In this document: piece after piece, positions 29,910 to 36,392 of the stretch
Position numbering within the stretch: the stretch's first letter is position 1
How the letters are laid out: every line of letters begins with the position of its first letter
From: a virus
Length of the DNA stretch: 36,392 bases
Virus record (IMG/VR): IMGVR_UViG_3300037225_001211
Span: 1 to 36,392 of that record
Strand: one strand, 5' to 3'
Position numbers and translations under genes: made by a program
Notes under the pieces: model-generated
The model's database searches: none
Told to the model about the DNA's origin: nothing
What the model saw: the letters and a program-made list of their open reading frames with translations, nothing else

Positions 29910-32900
29910 GCGCAGCATCCCTACGCGAGGCAATCATCGCCCAGATGGGGCATGTGCACGACGCAACCGGCCGCGCGTATCGCACCGCCTATGCCTGGGG
30001 AGACGGCGCGACTCCCACAAATCCTGCGACCTGGTCGGCGGGATACACCGACCCAAAAGCATTTGCCGAATGCATCGCTGATGCCATCGAACCCGAGATA
30101 CAGAACCGCGTCGACCTAAATGTCAAGGAGCGGTTCGACCCGACCGCCGCGCTCCCCGCCTCGCCTACGGTCGGCGACGTTTACCTCGCAACGGCCACGG
30201 CCCATGGCTGGACGGCGGGCAATTTGTATACCTGGAACGGCGCAACCTACGACGTAACCGTTCCATGCGCCGGCATGCAGATCTGGATTGTGGCCACCGG
30301 TACCGCGTCGATCTCCACGGGAATCGAATGGGTTGATCTTGAGGCTTCGAGCGGGAGCCTGAGCGGAACGGTTTCTCCGAACACCCTCGCAATGGGCGGA
30401 CCGCTGGGCAGTGGGCTTGTCGATTCCCCAATAGTATCCGATATTGCTGCGCATGGAAAACTTTGGATTGGTTACAATTTTGTAGGGGCCGGTGCTGGCC
30501 CGATCTATAACGGCGATTTGTGCCTGAATTTTTGTCCTGAAAATGGATATGGTGTTGCGTTTACATGGGCAGATGCGGAATCTTTTCGCATTCAGTCTGA
30601 TCTGTCTGTGCTAATTAATAATGGCAACTGGCTCGAATTCGGTGAACTCAACCATTATATTCGCAACAAACAAAATGGCACCACGCTCGCAAATTCCGAT
30701 TTGGAAATAGGCAGTTCCTACGGCAATACGGTTTTCCTCGCGGGAGGCGGTTGCTACACTGCGTCGGAATGTCTGCGAGTCGGGGAGCAGTTCTTTGGCT
30801 TATCAGGAGATGGATACGGCATCCAAGCACCCGGCATCTGGTCAACTGGCCTTGCGTCAAAAGTGGTTAAAACCGATGCGAATGGGAAGCTTGTCGGGTG
30901 CACAAACCTAGCCGACGTTGCGTATCTCACGACCGTCACGCCCCACAATATTCTCTCCACAACCCACGGCGACACGCTCGCGGACACCGTGGTGCGCGGC
31001 GATCTCCTCACTGGTAACGCAACACCGAAATGGGGACGCTTGGCAAAGGGCACGAGCGGGAACCTTTTAGGGTATAATGCTACAGATGTGGTTTCGAATA
31101 CCCTTGCGGGGTGGGGCATTCAGGCGACGCTCACGAATCCGGTGACAGGCACCGGGGCGCAGTATTATGTGCCTCTGTGGGGTGCGGGCGGGACGAGGCT
31201 GGGGAATTCGATTTTACAGCAGGACGCTGCCGGAACTACTATCGGTATCGGGGGTGTACCAGACGATGCGTTCACTGCAAAATTCTACGGAGACGCCCTT
31301 TACTTGGGGCACAATACCAAGTACGGATTAATTCCATTGGTACTCGGATTCTCTTATAATCAATACCCGGCAATCACCTACAACTGCCAATTTCAAGTAG
31401 GGCCCCCGGCGGGATACAAGTACTACGGAAATGATTATGCTTCTATGATAATGGCTAACTACGATTATGGGAGTTTGCAGCCTGTGGCGTGGAATTTTAG
31501 AAGTGCCCCTAACGGCACGGCTGGAAATGCGATATCATGGACAACGGTTGCAAATTTGTTTAACAACGGGAATTTTTGGATTTATGGGTCAGATGTAAAC
31601 GGAATGGGGTTTAGTGTTGTCAATGCCGCTGCAACAACGGGGGCATCACAACAGGGGCTGATTTATCAGTTGGGTTCAACTGGATATTCTATAGCCGACT
31701 GGCCCAGCGCATTTCTAATTGAGGGGCAGGCCGCTGGAGGTACTACAATTGATGCTTTCTCCGGTGCGCTGAGTTTACAAACGGCACGCGTGACTCGCCT
31801 GAAAATTTCTAACGCTGGTAGCATAACTATTCCTGGTCTATCCAGCGCAGGCATTCTCTGCAACGCCACCACTACGGGCCTCATCTCCTCTCACGCCTGC
31901 GGCAACACGCTCTTGCAAATAGGCAATTCCTCCGGCCAACTCGCCGATTGCGGCACAGTCGTCTCCAACACCTATGCCATGTATTCCGGTGGTGTTTTGA
32001 CTCTCTACAATTCGACGGCCAGCAGCGAAGGAGTCCGCGTCAATACGAACGGCACTGCCAATGGGTCCACATCTATTGATGCACGCGCAACCGGTGCAGG
32101 AACGACAAATACGGCGCTCTATGCGGATGCGGAAAACGCGGGAACAAATTGGGGACTGTATGTCAACGCCGGGAATGCGCAATTTAACGGCTTGGTAGGT
32201 ATTGGCGGTGCCCCCTCGATGTCTTCGGGTATAGACATCTACGCGAATGTGACATCTAGCAATCTACTTTACATAAAAAACAACAACACTCTTTACGGCT
32301 CTATAATTACGTTTCCTATGGGTTACATAGGGGATTGGGGTAGTGCTGCGAGCGCCTGGAGCGGAGCATACGGAAATATCGCACCAGCAAGCAAAACCGG
32401 CCTGGTAGGTAGTACCACTGGACTTTTTCTCACTACGATGGGCGGGAATATTCAGTTTGCTACGCATGGTCAAACGACCGTGGCGCTAGAAATCGCAGAT
32501 GGGTCAATTACTGTGCGACAATCGTTTTCTATTGCTAATCTTTCGGTGGCGGGCGTCGTCCAAAACTCGGTGACAACGGGAACGCTCACATCTCACGTAT
32601 GCGGCAACGGCTATGCACAAATGGGTAATTCCTCCGGCCAGCTCGCAGATATGGTCATTCGCCAGGCGGGAACCGACATAGGCATCGGCACGACGAGCCC
32701 ACAAACCACTCTCAGCGTAAACGGATCTCTATCAACCAAAACTCCTGTTGTAAGCGGGACCAACTACACAAGCGGATCGCCATACGTTATAACCACGACA
32801 GATTACACGGTGATTTTTACAAATGCCAGTGCCGACCAATATGTGACTATGCCAAGCGTAAGCACCGCTGCGGGAAGAATAATTTGTTTGCAGGCCATGG

Positions 32901-33055
32901 GACAGGGTGGGTTTAATTTGATAATGACAAATGGTAACCTTTTTATGCCACCGGGAGGGACTACTCCTACAAATATAATTTTGAATACCAACAATTACAC
33001 GACGTGCATATTGCATAGTGATGGAACATACTGGAGAACGTTGTCGAGGAGCTAA
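29906..33055 (+). CDS. tail fibre protein
   Basis: A 1049-residue fibre. Residues about 1-70 (MSAASLREAIIAQMGHVHDATGRAYRTAYAWGDG) form a probable virion-binding part, followed by a phage fibre domain (TVGDVYLATATAHGWTAGNLYTWNGATYDVTVP). From about 150 on it is a Gly/Ser/Asn-rich beta structure with two copies of a 35-residue unit (about 647-681 and 881-915; both contain SH-x-CGN and NSSGQLAD). 'DIGIGTTSPQTTLSVNG' is typical of fibre shafts. No C-terminal chaperone domain is visible. From about 30450 the DNA looks more A/T-rich than neighbouring genes, consistent with exchange. Overlaps gp45 by four bases. Confidence 0.85.
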   Translation: MSAASLREAIIAQMGHVHDATGRAYRTAYAWGDGATPTNPATWSAGYTDPKAFAECIADAIEPEIQNRVDLNVKERFDPTAALPASPTVGDVYLATATAHGWTAGNLYTWNGATYDVTVPCAGMQIWIVATGTASISTGIEWVDLEASSGSLSGTVSPNTLAMGGPLGSGLVDSPIVSDIAAHGKLWIGYNFVGAGAGPIYNGDLCLNFCPENGYGVAFTWADAESFRIQSDLSVLINNGNWLEFGELNHYIRNKQNGTTLANSDLEIGSSYGNTVFLAGGGCYTASECLRVGEQFFGLSGDGYGIQAPGIWSTGLASKVVKTDANGKLVGCTNLADVAYLTTVTPHNILSTTHGDTLADTVVRGDLLTGNATPKWGRLAKGTSGNLLGYNATDVVSNTLAGWGIQATLTNPVTGTGAQYYVPLWGAGGTRLGNSILQQDAAGTTIGIGGVPDDAFTAKFYGDALYLGHNTKYGLIPLVLGFSYNQYPAITYNCQFQVGPPAGYKYYGNDYASMIMANYDYGSLQPVAWNFRSAPNGTAGNAISWTTVANLFNNGNFWIYGSDVNGMGFSVVNAAATTGASQQGLIYQLGSTGYSIADWPSAFLIEGQAAGGTTIDAFSGALSLQTARVTRLKISNAGSITIPGLSSAGILCNATTTGLISSHACGNTLLQIGNSSGQLADCGTVVSNTYAMYSGGVLTLYNSTASSEGVRVNTNGTANGSTSIDARATGAGTTNTALYADAENAGTNWGLYVNAGNAQFNGLVGIGGAPSMSSGIDIYANVTSSNLLYIKNNNTLYGSIITFPMGYIGDWGSAASAWSGAYGNIAPASKTGLVGSTTGLFLTTMGGNIQFATHGQTTVALEIADGSITVRQSFSIANLSVAGVVQNSVTTGTLTSHVCGNGYAQMGNSSGQLADMVIRQAGTDIGIGTTSPQTTLSVNGSLSTKTPVVSGTNYTSGSPYVITTTDYTVIFTNASADQYVTMPSVSTAAGRIICLQAMGQGGFNLIMTNGNLFMPPGGTTPTNIILNTNNYTTCILHSDGTYWRTLSRS
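31844..31948 (+). repeat. fibre internal repeat, copy 1
   Basis: A 105-base segment of the fibre gene similar to 32546-32650. Both encode a unit with SH-x-CGN and GNSSGQLAD. Confidence 0.65.
32546..32650 (+). repeat. fibre internal repeat, copy 2
   Basis: Second copy of the 105-base unit; diverged at the nucleotide level but with the same length and key residues as 31844-31948. Confidence 0.65.
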
Positions 33056-33059
33056 GGTG

Positions 33060-33164
33060 ATGAGAATAATTCACATCATTCGAGATTTGGTCGTCGTCGC
33101 CCTCGGTTTCGTGGCTATGATGATCCTTATCCTTTCCGGCTGGACAGGACTCGACAATGATTAA
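33060..33164 (+). CDS. 34-residue membrane peptide downstream of the fibre
   Basis: Read directly from the sequence: MRIIHIIRDLVVVALGFVAMMILILSGW then TGLDND. One hydrophobic segment (about 10-28). The ATG is five bases after the fibre stop with AAGG just before, and the stop overlaps the next ATG by eight bases. It may be co-translated with the following gene. Function unknown. Confidence 0.45.
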   Translation: MRIIHIIRDLVVVALGFVAMMILILSGWTGLDND

Positions 33165-33687
33165 AATTTACGTTCCCCTCGCCTCTCACGGTGAACAGCG
33201 GCAATACCTGGCCGGGCAGGCACGGGACGCGCTTTATGCTCAGACCATCACGATCACTGCGGACCACATCGTGGAGTGCATCACCGAAGGCGCGATTCCG
33301 TCGCAACGTGTTTTCAACCCGGCGCGTATGTCGGGCGAGGCGGCGTCCCGCAACCTCTGCATCGAGCGAGCGATCGCAGCGGGCGAGGAGTTTTTTGTCA
33401 TGGCGGACCGTGATCGCGTCGCATTTGCAACGGATACAGTAGAGCGCCTTCTCGCGGCGATCTCCGCAGACTCGACAATCGGCATGGTGAGCGCCGTCGA
33501 CCCACGCCACTGCCGGTTTGTGGATGTCGGTTTCGTTATCTGCCGTCTCTCGGCGTTTCGGCAGATTGTTCCTATTGTAAACGTTTACGGTGAGTGCCTC
33601 TGCCGGGAGATCAACGAGGCACTGGGGAAAATAGGATTCAAAGCGGAGTATCTTTCTCAAAACATTCTTTTCACACGGGAGGTTTAG
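33157..33687 (+). CDS. glycosyltransferase-like (GT-A fold) protein, short (putative)
   Basis: A 176-residue product with the start of a nucleotide-sugar transferase: MIKIYVPLAS strand, then ARMSGEAASRNLCIERAIAAGEEFFVMADRDRV. The last part matches the GT-A 'A-R-N-x-G-x-x-x-A-x-G-x-x-(I/F)-x-x-x-D-x-D' pattern, with Asp-Arg-Asp as a candidate metal site. A shorter C-terminal half than usual leaves out most of the acceptor-binding region. It sits where Mu-like phages often have fibre chaperones. It could modify fibre or host glycans; this is inference. Confidence 0.5.
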   Translation: MIKIYVPLASHGEQRQYLAGQARDALYAQTITITADHIVECITEGAIPSQRVFNPARMSGEAASRNLCIERAIAAGEEFFVMADRDRVAFATDTVERLLAAISADSTIGMVSAVDPRHCRFVDVGFVICRLSAFRQIVPIVNVYGECLCREINEALGKIGFKAEYLSQNILFTREV

Positions 33688-33688
33688 T

Positions 33689-33970
33689 ATGGATTCAACT
33701 CAGTCAAAAGTCAACATTACCGAGAACGGACTGGGCAGCGGCGTTTCTACGTTTCTGACACAAGCAAATTTTTCCGCCGACCGAGCCACGATTTTTCCGG
33801 CGTCGGTGACGCTTCCAAGCAATGCTGTTTTTACGCCGCCCCCGCGCACCTACGTTTTCTCGCAGATGACGGCGGAGGATCAGGCGACCGTCAAGGCACA
33901 GATGGATTTCTGGGCGGCGAAATACAGCGCCGACTACGGCAAACCCGCGCAGCAGCAGGGTCCGCAGTAA
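33689..33970 (+). CDS. hypothetical tail-region protein, 93 aa
   Basis: A Thr/Ser/Pro-rich product: the N-terminal half has extended Ser/Thr/Asn stretches, and the C-terminal part (QATVKAQMDFWAAKYSADYG) is a helix followed by a Gln-rich tail. I recognise no family. It starts one base after the preceding stop and so belongs to the same transcript. About 85 bases follow without a gene. Confidence 0.5.
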   Translation: MDSTQSKVNITENGLGSGVSTFLTQANFSADRATIFPASVTLPSNAVFTPPPRTYVFSQMTAEDQATVKAQMDFWAAKYSADYGKPAQQQGPQ

Positions 33971-34055
33971 TCAAACCGGGCGGCATTCTGCGACAGCCGC
34001 TTATCACTATTAGGGTGTGCCTTCTCGCTCTTCACTTTTAAAAAGGGTTTTTTCA

Positions 34056-34544
34056 ATGAAAAAGAAAATCACAGTTTTGCAGGCGATTTCGTTCGTGAAT
34101 GCCTTTGATGGCCTCAAGGATTCGGGCGTGTCGTTCAAAGGCCTCAGCGCTGTCGATATAGCTATGAACCTCACCCGCATTGAGCCGGAGGTAATTGCTT
34201 TTCGCAAGCTCACCGAGCCGACCACAAAGTTTCAAAAATACCAGCAAGAGTTCAGCGACCTGCAGTTGGAAGAGCAGGCGCCGATCGAAGGTAAGGTCAA
34301 AGCCGGCCAGGGCGGAATCTTCGCGGATGGCAAGCGCGCTGCTGAGAAGATTAAGACGCTGCGGGAAAAATACAAAGCCGAGATCAAGACCATGGAAACC
34401 CGCGCAGAATCGCAGAAGGCATGCATGGACAAAATCGTTGATGTCGACATCGTTGAGATCGCACGCGACCAGATTGAAATCGCCGACAAATCCGATCGCG
34501 CCGCAGGCGTGCTGGCGGGGCTGTCAATCGTTATTAAGCAATAA
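34056..34544 (+). CDS. hypothetical late protein, helical
   Basis: A 162-residue product starting MKKKITVLQAISFVNAFDGL. I chose this ATG because an AAGGG lies upstream; an in-frame ATG at 34017 is less likely. The middle (about 50-65, RKLTEPTTKFQKYQQEFSDL) and the Lys/Glu-rich region (KIKTLREKYKAEIKTMET) are helical, resembling phage proteins of the DUF1617 type in outline. It precedes the gp48-like gene by nine bases. Confidence 0.5.
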   Translation: MKKKITVLQAISFVNAFDGLKDSGVSFKGLSAVDIAMNLTRIEPEVIAFRKLTEPTTKFQKYQQEFSDLQLEEQAPIEGKVKAGQGGIFADGKRAAEKIKTLREKYKAEIKTMETRAESQKACMDKIVDVDIVEIARDQIEIADKSDRAAGVLAGLSIVIKQ

Positions 34545-34553
34545 GGATCGACT

Positions 34554-36044
34554 ATGTCTTACACTCCCTTAAGCCGCCACTACAGCGTTCTGAAGCAACT
34601 GTTTCCGCTCGCTCTCGCCGGAGACCTCGACGTCGACCTAGACATCGAGGGCCTCGCGCTAGATCGCGCGGAGGATTGTGCGCGCCGGCTGCATCAGGAA
34701 TTGTTTCCGGATACGTCGAGCTCGATTGATCCAATAGTATTTCCGATCGGCGGCGTACCCTGGGTACAGAAAACGTCGGCGGTGGAAAACTGGCAAGTTG
34801 TCAAGATGTCCGCCACTGGGCAATATCAAGCTGCGGTGGCAGACACTTGTTGGGGTGTGTCGTCGGATTTTGGTGCAACGTGGTCGGTGAGAAGTTCAAG
34901 CCAACTGGAAGATATTTCAATATCAGATGATGGTTCGTTGGAATTCCTAGTTCAATACGGCGATTCCTCCTCTTATTTCTCGACGGATCATGGGGTCAAC
35001 TTTACGGCCCGAGGAAGGATTGGGTCGTTCGACAATCATATAACGTCTTGCTCAATGTCAATAGACGGAGAATATCTATTAGCGACTTCCGTGGAGGGCC
35101 CTTTCAAATCGGCTGATTTTGGCGCTTCATGGACACCCGTAACCTTGACGGGATTTACGAGCGTTCGAGGTTGTGACGTGTCTCAAGATGGCTCCATACA
35201 AGCACTCACCGACCACGGCGGATATATCTGGATTTCTAGAGACCACGGAGCGACATGGACGCAAAAAGCAACTGTACGAAACTGGCAGCTCATAAAAATG
35301 TCGCCAAGCGGACAGTATATGCTTGCCGGGAACGGGGAAATCTACTTTGTAGGCTCCGGGTCTCAGATTTTTGTTTCGTCCGATTGTGGAGATACCTGGA
35401 CACCTATTGTTTCATCCCCCACATCAAATTGGACGGGGTTTGCCGTGTCTTCTGACGGAAAAACGATGATGGCCAGTCAAGACCGCGGTTATATCTGGAT
35501 GTCAATCGATTATGGTGTAACCTGGGTGGCTGATTCTGCGTCGGGTAATACAGTGTGGCGCGGCTGCGCCATGTCCAAGGACGCAACCAAACGAACCGCC
35601 GGAGTGTATGGTGGCTATCTGTATACCTCAGTTGTAAATATGCCACCAAATTCCAATCTCGGCGCCCTTGCGTCGTGGGAGCGCACCTACGGTATCATTG
35701 GCGACCCTACAACGTCTGACCAGCAGCGCGCTGGTGTTGTTGTGGCGAAGATGCGAAACCTTGCAGGCCTCAATCGGTCAGCCTTCTACCGTATCGCCCG
35801 GGCACTCGGTTACAACACCTATCCAAGCGCTGTTGATCCCCACATTCAAATCCTCGATGGTATTTATCTTCCGTTCCGAGTTGGTATCGGGATGGTTGGC
35901 GACCCTGTTTACTTCGGCGATTCCGGCTACTCAATTTTTAGTGTGTACGTCAAGGGTACCGGCGTCGCCTCTGATTCAGTTTTACAGGCCCTTTTCAACG
36001 CCCAGAAGCGGCCGTCCTGCGAGTTTGTTTTCCAGGACATTTGA
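34554..36044 (+). CDS. baseplate protein, Mu gp48 family (DUF2313), with inserted Asp-box beta-propeller
   Basis: A 496-residue product. Residues 1-57 (HYSVLKQLFPLALAG ... LHQELFPDTS) are the N-terminal half of a gp48/YmfQ protein, and 368-496 (LGALASWERTYGI, QQRAGVVVAKMRNLAGLNRSAFYRIARALGY) are the C-terminal half, which normally follows within a few residues. Between them lie about 300 residues with six S-x-D-x-G-x-x-(W/F) Asp boxes (starting at 103, 143, 186, 228, 275, 317) alternating with seven S-x-D-G-like strands, so a six- to seven-bladed propeller. gp48 binds the gp47 ring, so the propeller would be displayed on the baseplate. AGGA precedes the ATG. It is separated from gp47 by six genes, unlike in Mu. 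Confidence 0.82.
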   Translation: MSYTPLSRHYSVLKQLFPLALAGDLDVDLDIEGLALDRAEDCARRLHQELFPDTSSSIDPIVFPIGGVPWVQKTSAVENWQVVKMSATGQYQAAVADTCWGVSSDFGATWSVRSSSQLEDISISDDGSLEFLVQYGDSSSYFSTDHGVNFTARGRIGSFDNHITSCSMSIDGEYLLATSVEGPFKSADFGASWTPVTLTGFTSVRGCDVSQDGSIQALTDHGGYIWISRDHGATWTQKATVRNWQLIKMSPSGQYMLAGNGEIYFVGSGSQIFVSSDCGDTWTPIVSSPTSNWTGFAVSSDGKTMMASQDRGYIWMSIDYGVTWVADSASGNTVWRGCAMSKDATKRTAGVYGGYLYTSVVNMPPNSNLGALASWERTYGIIGDPTTSDQQRAGVVVAKMRNLAGLNRSAFYRIARALGYNTYPSAVDPHIQILDGIYLPFRVGIGMVGDPVYFGDSGYSIFSVYVKGTGVASDSVLQALFNAQKRPSCEFVFQDI

Positions 36045-36136
36045 TCAGGCGTTTAATGTTCTTTAAATGGTCGTTTTATTCCTATTATATTGGTGGGGTA
36101 TTTGCGTCACTTACCCGCTTAAGTAGTTTTTCGTCG

Positions 36137-36177
36137 AATTCTTGAACTAAACGGCAGAAATTCTTGAACTAAACGGC
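36137..36177. repeat. right-end tandem repeats, candidate transposase binding sites
   Basis: AATTCTTGAACTAAACGGC occurs exactly twice (36137-36155 and 36159-36177) with a period of 22 bases. In Mu, MuA sites R1 and R2 at the right end are also in tandem with 22-base spacing. Read inward from the end, each copy begins CGTTTAGTT, similar to the CGTTTCAYT start of the Mu consensus. The exact terminus cannot be fixed; a CA at 36190-36191 is one possibility. Confidence 0.65.
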
Positions 36178-36181
36178 GCGT

Positions 36182-36191
36182 TATAACGCCA
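36182..36191. promoter_or_regulatory. palindrome near the right end sharing the operator sequence
   Basis: GCGTTATAACGC (36178-36189) is a perfect 12-base palindrome just outside the tandem repeats. The following TATAACGCCAT (overlapping it) also occurs at 7679-7689 in the early operator region. It could bind the same repressor near the right end. Biological meaning is unproven. Confidence 0.4.
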
Positions 36192-36207
36192 TAGGCGGCC
36201 GCAGGCA

Positions 36208-36223
36208 GGGGGATACTTCCCCC
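36208..36223. terminator. hairpin downstream of the flanking gene (terminator candidate)
   Basis: GGGGGA-TACT-TCCCCC, 13 bases beyond the stop codon of the flanking minus-strand gene, read along its transcript. No T run follows on that strand, so termination by this hairpin alone is uncertain. Confidence 0.3.
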
Positions 36224-36236
36224 ACAAAACATTTAT

Positions 36237-36392
36237 CTAGTGACTCTCATCATAGTCTTTAATCTTCCGCACCACCCTCGCCTCAGCCTCGTTGAACATC
36301 TCCTGGATAAAGGGGTCATGAAAATTGTAGGTCCTTTCCTCGAAGCTCATGGAATCCATCCTGTCGAACAGCTGCTGCTTCGCGTTTGCGAT
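36237..36392 (-). CDS. flanking gene, C-terminal 51 residues (probably host)
   Basis: The stop TAG is at 36239-36237 and the frame is open to the window edge. The visible end (RMDSMSFEERTYNF, FIQEMFNEAEARVVRKIKDYDESH) is helical and charged. I recognise no family. It lies beyond the transposase-site-like repeats and is most easily explained as a host gene beside which the prophage inserted. Confidence 0.55.
   Translation of the reverse strand: MANAKQQLFDRMDSMSFEERTYNFHDPFIQEMFNEAEARVVRKIKDYDESH

Noticed and set aside
36137-36177. Two short direct repeats as a possible CRISPR remnant
   Set aside because: Only two 19-base copies with a three-base gap and no spacers; the 22-base period at a phage end fits transposase sites much better.

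Overview
The window is most of a Mu-like transposable (contractile-tailed) prophage. It carries a DDE transposase of the MuA type, a MuB-type AAA+ ATPase, GemA, a CI-like repressor, Mu-type portal and terminase, a protease/scaffold gene, capsid genes, sheath, tube, tape measure, and gpN/gpP/gp45/gp46/gp47/gp48 baseplate genes. The host cannot be named from phage genes. One lysogeny-type secreted protein (8144-9046) ends in what looks like the C-terminal sorting tail of the Fibrobacterota/Bacteroidota superphylum, so I infer a host in that group. The left phage end lies outside the window. The right end appears to lie near 36180-36200, followed by the C-terminus of a flanking minus-strand gene.

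Layout. (1) 1-7661, minus strand: an early operon of 17 tightly overlapping genes, reading from a Ner-like regulator through transposase A, ATPase B and GemA to a C5-cytosine methyltransferase cut by the window edge. (2) 7662-7741: early promoter with an operator-like palindrome. (3) 7742-9452, plus strand: the repressor and two accessory genes with their own sigma70-like promoter, probably lysogenic conversion genes. (4) 9466-16562, minus strand: first late operon (terminase, portal, lysozyme, holin, gpF- and gpG-like morphogenesis proteins). (5) 16563-16773: a symmetric divergent promoter region. (6) 16774-36044, plus strand: second late operon (protease with nested scaffold, decoration, capsid, connector proteins, sheath, tube, frameshifted chaperone, tape measure, baseplate, fibre, and a displaced gp48-like protein). 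(7) 36137-36177: two 22-bp-period transposase-site-like repeats at the right end. An early operon pointing towards the left end, next to a rightward repressor, resembles BcepMu more than Mu.

Most notable points. The gp48-like baseplate protein has a six- to seven-bladed Asp-box beta-propeller inserted between its two conserved halves, and the gp47-like baseplate protein has a carbohydrate-binding-like insert. Together with a 1049-residue fibre, this suggests a baseplate decorated with adhesion modules. Two families of intergenic palindromic repeats (six copies of one, three of the other) punctuate the late operons. They sit around the highest-copy structural genes, and one copy is read through in frame inside the terminase gene.

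All family assignments come from reading the translated sequence, without database searches. Names in the Mu series refer to the Mu protein that each product resembles.
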